Below, piece after piece: positions 60,546 through 64,000 of a stretch of DNA of 64,000 bases. The notes under the pieces were generated by a model. It was given only the letters and a program-made list of their open reading frames with translations, did no database searches and was not told the origin of the DNA. Position numbers and translations under genes: made by a program. Origin of the DNA: Hymenobacter sublimis (GTDB lineage Bacteria; Bacteroidota; Bacteroidia; Cytophagales; Hymenobacteraceae); NCBI RefSeq assembly GCF_023101345.1, contig NZ_CP095849.1:28884-92883 (forward strand), written 5' to 3'. Within the stretch, counting starts at the first letter, position 1, and every line of letters starts with the position of its first letter.

Positions 60546-63525
60546 CCATCGGGTCACCGGGATGGCGCAGTGGACGGCGGTGTAGCGGGTCCAAGTGAGC
60601 CGGGTTGGTAAAGGAGTATTTGCCCAGTCGGTTGATGTGCTCGTAGCGGCTGGGCGAGAGGTACTGGAAGTGGGCCTCGTCGACTGGATAGCCTTCGGCC
60701 CGCAGTTGCTGGAGGACTTCCTGCATGTAGATGGTGTTCCAGAGCAGCACGCAGTTGGTGAGCAGCGTCAGGCACCGGGCCGCCTCGGTCTGCGCCTCCT
60801 GCTGCTTGCGGCGGATAACGCCTTCGCTGCCAAACCAGAGCCAGGCTCGCAGCGCGTGCAGCTCTTCGCCCTTGTTGAGTTGGGCATGGATGCGCTGGCG
60901 CAGGGGCTGGCTTTGCAGGTAGCGCAGGATAAAACGGGTTTTGATGAGCTGACCGTAGGCCTGCAAGACGTAGGTGAGGTGGTTTTGGCGGGGGTAGGCT
61001 TGCAACTTGCTGAGGAAGAGCGAAGCCGTGACCCGGCCGGATTTGATGGAGCCGGCCAGCCGCAGCAGCTCGTCCCAGTGCCGCCGGATGTAGTCCGGGT
61101 TGACCGTGCCCGTGAACCGTAGGTCGGGATAGGTCCAGTCCTGGCCCCGGATTTTGTAGAGCCGCTGGTCGGCCAAATCGCGCATCCGGGGACAGAAAAA
61201 CAGCCCCAGCAGGTCAAACAGCGCGAAGATGATGTCCGAGTAGCCGGCCGTGTCGGTGGTGTGCTCGGCCAGGGCCAGGTCGGTTTCGTTGTCGACGATT
61301 TCATCGAGCACCACCGTGGCGTCGCGCAGCGTGGCCGGCACGACTTTGCTGCCGTACTGCGCATATTGGTCCGAGGAATGGGTTTGCATCGTCACGCCCC
61401 GGCCGGTGCCAAAATAGGTGGGCAGGGCGCGGGCGTTGCGCACCTTGCCGCTGACGGCAAACCGCTGGCCGTCGGAGGAAGAAAAGGTGCCGTCGCCCCA
61501 GTAGGAGGCCAGCCACTGCCGGTGATGCTCATTGACCAAGAGGTTGTTGGCCGCTTTGAGCGTGTCATCGCGCAGGTAGTTGGTGGCCGTCCACCACAGC
61601 GACTGGTAGGGCAGTGCGGCACTACGGGCCATATCGGCCAACGGGATATTGCAGCCCGTGGCCAGCAGGGTCGCCAGCAGCCGCGTGTCGTGCTCGTCGC
61701 CGCGCGGGGCGTGCACCAGCCCGGGCAAGTGCGCCGTAAAGCCCAGCCAGGCGTTGACTTCGACCAGAATGTCGGTCAGGTCCACGGCCGGCAGGCGACG
61801 ACCAATCTCCTGTTGCAGCGCCTGCGCGCCGGCGGGGACCTCCTGCGCGGCGGGCCGCGTGACCACCAATTCGCCGGCTTCCAGGCGCACGTCGCCGCCC
61901 GCCTCGAGCAGGGTTTTCATGGGCCCGAGCAAGTCGGCCAGCTCCTGCACGCGCTCGGTGAGGCGGTCCGTGGTCATGGGCGGCAAGCCCAACTGGGCGC
62001 ACAGCTCGGGCCGCACTTGCTCCCATTCGGCCGGGGGGATGAGGTAGCTGCTCAGGTCGGCGTAGCGGTGCGAAGGGGCCACGTACACGTCGCCCGAGCG
62101 CAGCCGGTCGCGCAGGGTGGCCAGTACGGACAGCTCGTAGGCCGGCCGCTGCTGCTCGGCGCTGAGCGCATCGCCCAGCACGAACTTGCGCCAGGTCGGT
62201 TTCAGGAACCCGGTCGGGGCCTGCTCGGGCAGCTTGCGCCGCCGGCCCGCCTGCAATTCGCTGACCAGCTGCAGGGCGGCCCCGAAGTCGTCGCCGGCAA
62301 AGCCCTGCTGAAACCCGAGCTGCTCCAGCAGCCGGGGCGTGAACTGCTTGAAGAGCGGGTAGCGCTTGGCCAGGAAGCTTAGGTGCGAGTGGCGGGTCGG
62401 GTAGAGCATGGTTTGCACGGCCTCCCAGGCCAGCACCAGGTCTTCGCGCGGCACCTGGTCGTAAATGCGCGGGCGCACCTGCCCGGCCGGGGTCTGGTCC
62501 TCGTCGAGCACGATTTCCACGGCCTGGGCCAGCGTGCGCAGGGCCGTATCCTTGGCCGCGACGACCTGCTGCTGGTACTGGTCGTGGGCCCGGCGGGCCT
62601 TGGCCAGGCTCTGTTCCCAAAAGGCATCTACCATGCTCAGCACCTCGTCGGTCAGCGTCAGGTAGCTCTCGCGCACAAACGCCACGAGCACGGGGTAGCG
62701 CTTGGCGGCCGGCAGGCGTTCCAGGTTCCGATTCGAGCGGCTGCGGGCCAGCAGCGCCAGGCGTTTCTGCCGGTTCGGGTGCAAACTGCTGACGTCCCAG
62801 CTGGCCACGCCGAGGCCGTCCAGGTAGCGGAGCTTGTCCAACGCGATCACGATGGCCGCCGGATTGCTGACGGTCGCCGGCTGCACCAGCCAACGATGCC
62901 TGGTCAATTGCCGTCCCGTTTCGGGCAGCAGCAGCGTATCCAGCTGCTGGCGTACCTCGTCCGTGAGCAAGGGGGCCAGCCGCCGGTAGGTTTCCTGGGT
63001 AGCCAGGTCGCTAATGCCGCCCACCAGGCGCTCCAGCGTGCCGATGGCCGGGCGGGCGATGCGGGCCTGGTGCAGCTTCTGGCACGTCATGGCCAGCAAC
63101 ACCCGGTCGCCGTCGTGCTCCAGGGCCCGCTCCACCAGCCACGGTTCCAGCCACGCCGCATCCAGCGGCTCCCACTTGCGATACTCCAGGTGCCGGAGCA
63201 CGGCTAAAAAATGGTCGCTGCGCGTTTGCTGCCGCGCGCCATAGTCGGCCAAGTGGGTCGCTTCCGTTGCGAGCTGCGTGGCCACGAAAGCCACCGCTTC
63301 GGGTGGCAGCTGGCTGGCCCAGGCCTCGGGCAGAAAGCCCATCAGCCGCAGCACACCCACCTGCAGAGCCAGGCCCAGGCGGTTGGCCGCGCCGCGAAAC
63401 GACGTCAAAAAGGTGCGGTCGGCTTCTGTCAAATGGAAGTGCTGGCGGATGTCGACTTCGAGCAGACTGGCCGGCACGGTCTGGTAGCGCAGCCGCTCGG
63501 GGGTGGTGAGAAACTCCTGCGGCAT
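60541..63525 (-). CDS. tnpA: Tn3-family transposase
   Basis: A 994-residue DDE transposase with the normal Tn3 length. It has the N-terminal DUF4158-like region (TPERLRYQTVPASLLEVDIRQHFHLTEAD) and the C-terminal DDE domain: Asp in TFSSSDGQRF, Asp in EHTTDTAGYSDIIF, Glu in NKGEELHALRAWLWFG. The stop codon is inside the 38-bp inverted repeat, as is usual. No frameshift or truncation. Divergent from the recombinase gene. Confidence 0.95.
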   Translation of the reverse strand: MPQEFLTTPERLRYQTVPASLLEVDIRQHFHLTEADRTFLTSFRGAANRLGLALQVGVLRLMGFLPEAWASQLPPEAVAFVATQLATEATHLADYGARQQTRSDHFLAVLRHLEYRKWEPLDAAWLEPWLVERALEHDGDRVLLAMTCQKLHQARIARPAIGTLERLVGGISDLATQETYRRLAPLLTDEVRQQLDTLLLPETGRQLTRHRWLVQPATVSNPAAIVIALDKLRYLDGLGVASWDVSSLHPNRQKRLALLARSRSNRNLERLPAAKRYPVLVAFVRESYLTLTDEVLSMVDAFWEQSLAKARRAHDQYQQQVVAAKDTALRTLAQAVEIVLDEDQTPAGQVRPRIYDQVPREDLVLAWEAVQTMLYPTRHSHLSFLAKRYPLFKQFTPRLLEQLGFQQGFAGDDFGAALQLVSELQAGRRRKLPEQAPTGFLKPTWRKFVLGDALSAEQQRPAYELSVLATLRDRLRSGDVYVAPSHRYADLSSYLIPPAEWEQVRPELCAQLGLPPMTTDRLTERVQELADLLGPMKTLLEAGGDVRLEAGELVVTRPAAQEVPAGAQALQQEIGRRLPAVDLTDILVEVNAWLGFTAHLPGLVHAPRGDEHDTRLLATLLATGCNIPLADMARSAALPYQSLWWTATNYLRDDTLKAANNLLVNEHHRQWLASYWGDGTFSSSDGQRFAVSGKVRNARALPTYFGTGRGVTMQTHSSDQYAQYGSKVVPATLRDATVVLDEIVDNETDLALAEHTTDTAGYSDIIFALFDLLGLFFCPRMRDLADQRLYKIRGQDWTYPDLRFTGTVNPDYIRRHWDELLRLAGSIKSGRVTASLFLSKLQAYPRQNHLTYVLQAYGQLIKTRFILRYLQSQPLRQRIHAQLNKGEELHALRAWLWFGSEGVIRRKQQEAQTEAARCLTLLTNCVLLWNTIYMQEVLQQLRAEGYPVDEAHFQYLSPSRYEHINRLGKYSFTNPAHLDPLHRRPLRHPGDPMA

Positions 63526-63634
63526 GGGCTATCAAAAAGGGTCGGCAAAACGACCCGCGTTTTTGGGGGCGGCAAGGCCGATTTTACACCCGAAAAAGTA
63601 GCTTTGCAAAGGAATTCCTTTTTGATAACCCCCG
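63526..63634. promoter_or_regulatory. Putative res site and divergent promoter region
   Basis: The 109 bp between tnpA and the recombinase gene hold a spaced inverted repeat (ATCAAAAAGG near 63531-63540 and CCTTTTTGAT near 63617-63626) and a -7-like box TAGCTTTG (63599-63606) 28 bp before the recombinase start. Tn3-type elements have their res recombination site here. Confidence 0.55.
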
Positions 63635-64000
63635 ATGCCCGTCAAACCGACCGACCAGCCCACACGCGTCGCCCTCTACGCCCGCGTCTCCACCCTTGAC
63701 AAAGGCCAGGACCCGGAGACGCAGCTGCGGCCGCTGCGCGAGTACGCCCAGCGGCGGGGCTTCGCCATCGTCGAAGAATACGTCGACCAGGCCTCGGGAA
63801 CCAGCGAGGAACGGACCCAGTACAAACGCATGATGGCCGCCGCCAAGAAGCGGCAGCTCGACGCGGTGCTGGTCTGGCGCTACGACCGCTTCGCCCGCTC
63901 GACCCAGGCGCTGGTCAACGCGCTGAAGGAATTCCAGAGCCTGGGCGTGGACTTCATCTCCTACCAGGAAAACATCGACACCACCACGCCCACGGGCGAG
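63635..64000 (+). CDS. Serine recombinase (resolvase), 5' part, partial at window edge
   Basis: Starts at ATG 63635 and is open to the end, 122 codons visible. The N-terminal catalytic domain of a serine recombinase is clear: VALYARVSTLDKGQDPETQL with nucleophile Ser19, and DAVLVWRYDRFARS with the catalytic Arg residues. The extra helical segment and wording resemble the Pin/TnpR group. It would resolve cointegrates of the Tn3-type element at the site in the gap to tnpA. Confidence 0.9.
   Translation, partial: MPVKPTDQPTRVALYARVSTLDKGQDPETQLRPLREYAQRRGFAIVEEYVDQASGTSEERTQYKRMMAAAKKRQLDAVLVWRYDRFARSTQALVNALKEFQSLGVDFISYQENIDTTTPTGE

Larger units (their letters stand above)
60508..64000 (-). 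mobile_element. Tn3-family transposon (partial)
   Basis: It starts with the 38-bp end at 60508 and contains the transposase (minus strand) and a divergent serine recombinase that runs out of the window at 64000. It interrupts the lpd gene. The right end, any target duplication and any cargo lie beyond 64000. Confidence 0.9.

Overview
The window looks like part of a large conjugative, heavy-metal-resistance plasmid (or a plasmid-derived element) of a high-GC Bacteroidota, most probably a Hymenobacter relative. The reasons are: a Bacteroidetes-type Tra conjugation set (TraG/J/K/N/M); promoters of the Bacteroidetes type (a -7 box like TAnnTTTG); families that are common in that phylum (TolC-fused CzcA, DUF6660-like, HYC_CC_PP-like, DUF6122, DUF305 proteins); and an iteron-type Rep_3 replication origin. 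The genus is inferred from codon use and family mix, not from a marker gene. I saw no rRNA, tRNA or CRISPR array.

Layout. 1-8.7 kb: type IV secretion operon (end of a small DUF4133-like gene, traG, traJ, a lipoprotein, traK, traN, traM, a VirB5-like gene). 8.7-31 kb: copper/silver island. It holds a lipoprotein-DUF6122 fusion, two DUF305 lipoproteins, an AraC regulator with an HMA-like N-terminus, a cupredoxin, the Cu+ ATPase CopA, small Cys/His-rich proteins, two proteins with heavy-metal-binding domains, a CusCBA-type RND system, a second AraC regulator, a four-helix copper-storage protein, a DUF2269-like membrane protein, an HMA chaperone, a Cys-rich mini-protein, a DUF2231 protein with a long Met-rich tail, and a Met-rich multicopper oxidase. 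32.2-42.6 kb: an AT-richer island that looks like a defence island. It has a tyrosine recombinase, a three-gene ABC-3C system, an IS5/IS427-type element, an unknown gene, a caspase-Ski2-like helicase fusion, a DnaQ exonuclease-BRCT protein and a further unknown gene. 42.7-45.9 kb: replication region with two small unknown genes, an iteron array in about 1.1 kb of non-coding DNA, and rep. 45.9-50.1 kb: nadE and feoB. 50.3-59.6 kb: a divalent-cation efflux operon (DUF6660-like protein, CzcA-TolC fusion, CzcB-like adaptor, YnfA-like, NicO-like, ZntA-like ATPase). 59.7-64 kb: a dihydrolipoyl dehydrogenase gene cut by a Tn3-family transposon (38-bp end, transposase, start of a serine recombinase).

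How it works together. In the copper island a bipartite motif, AAATYATGCAA-N16/17-TGTAAA (second half looser), occurs seven times by eye. Each copy faces a metal-handling gene, and at the sites with a recognisable -7 box the second half-site starts 23-30 bp (usually 26) upstream of it, over the -33 position. This suggests a regulon activated from there, most simply by the two AraC/HMA-like proteins. Cytosolic Cu+ would be exported by CopA, carried out of the periplasm by the RND system, oxidised by the multicopper oxidase and buffered by Met/Cys/His-rich proteins.

The most novel-looking items are that regulon, the caspase-helicase/exonuclease-BRCT cluster, and the DUF2231 protein with its Met-rich tail.
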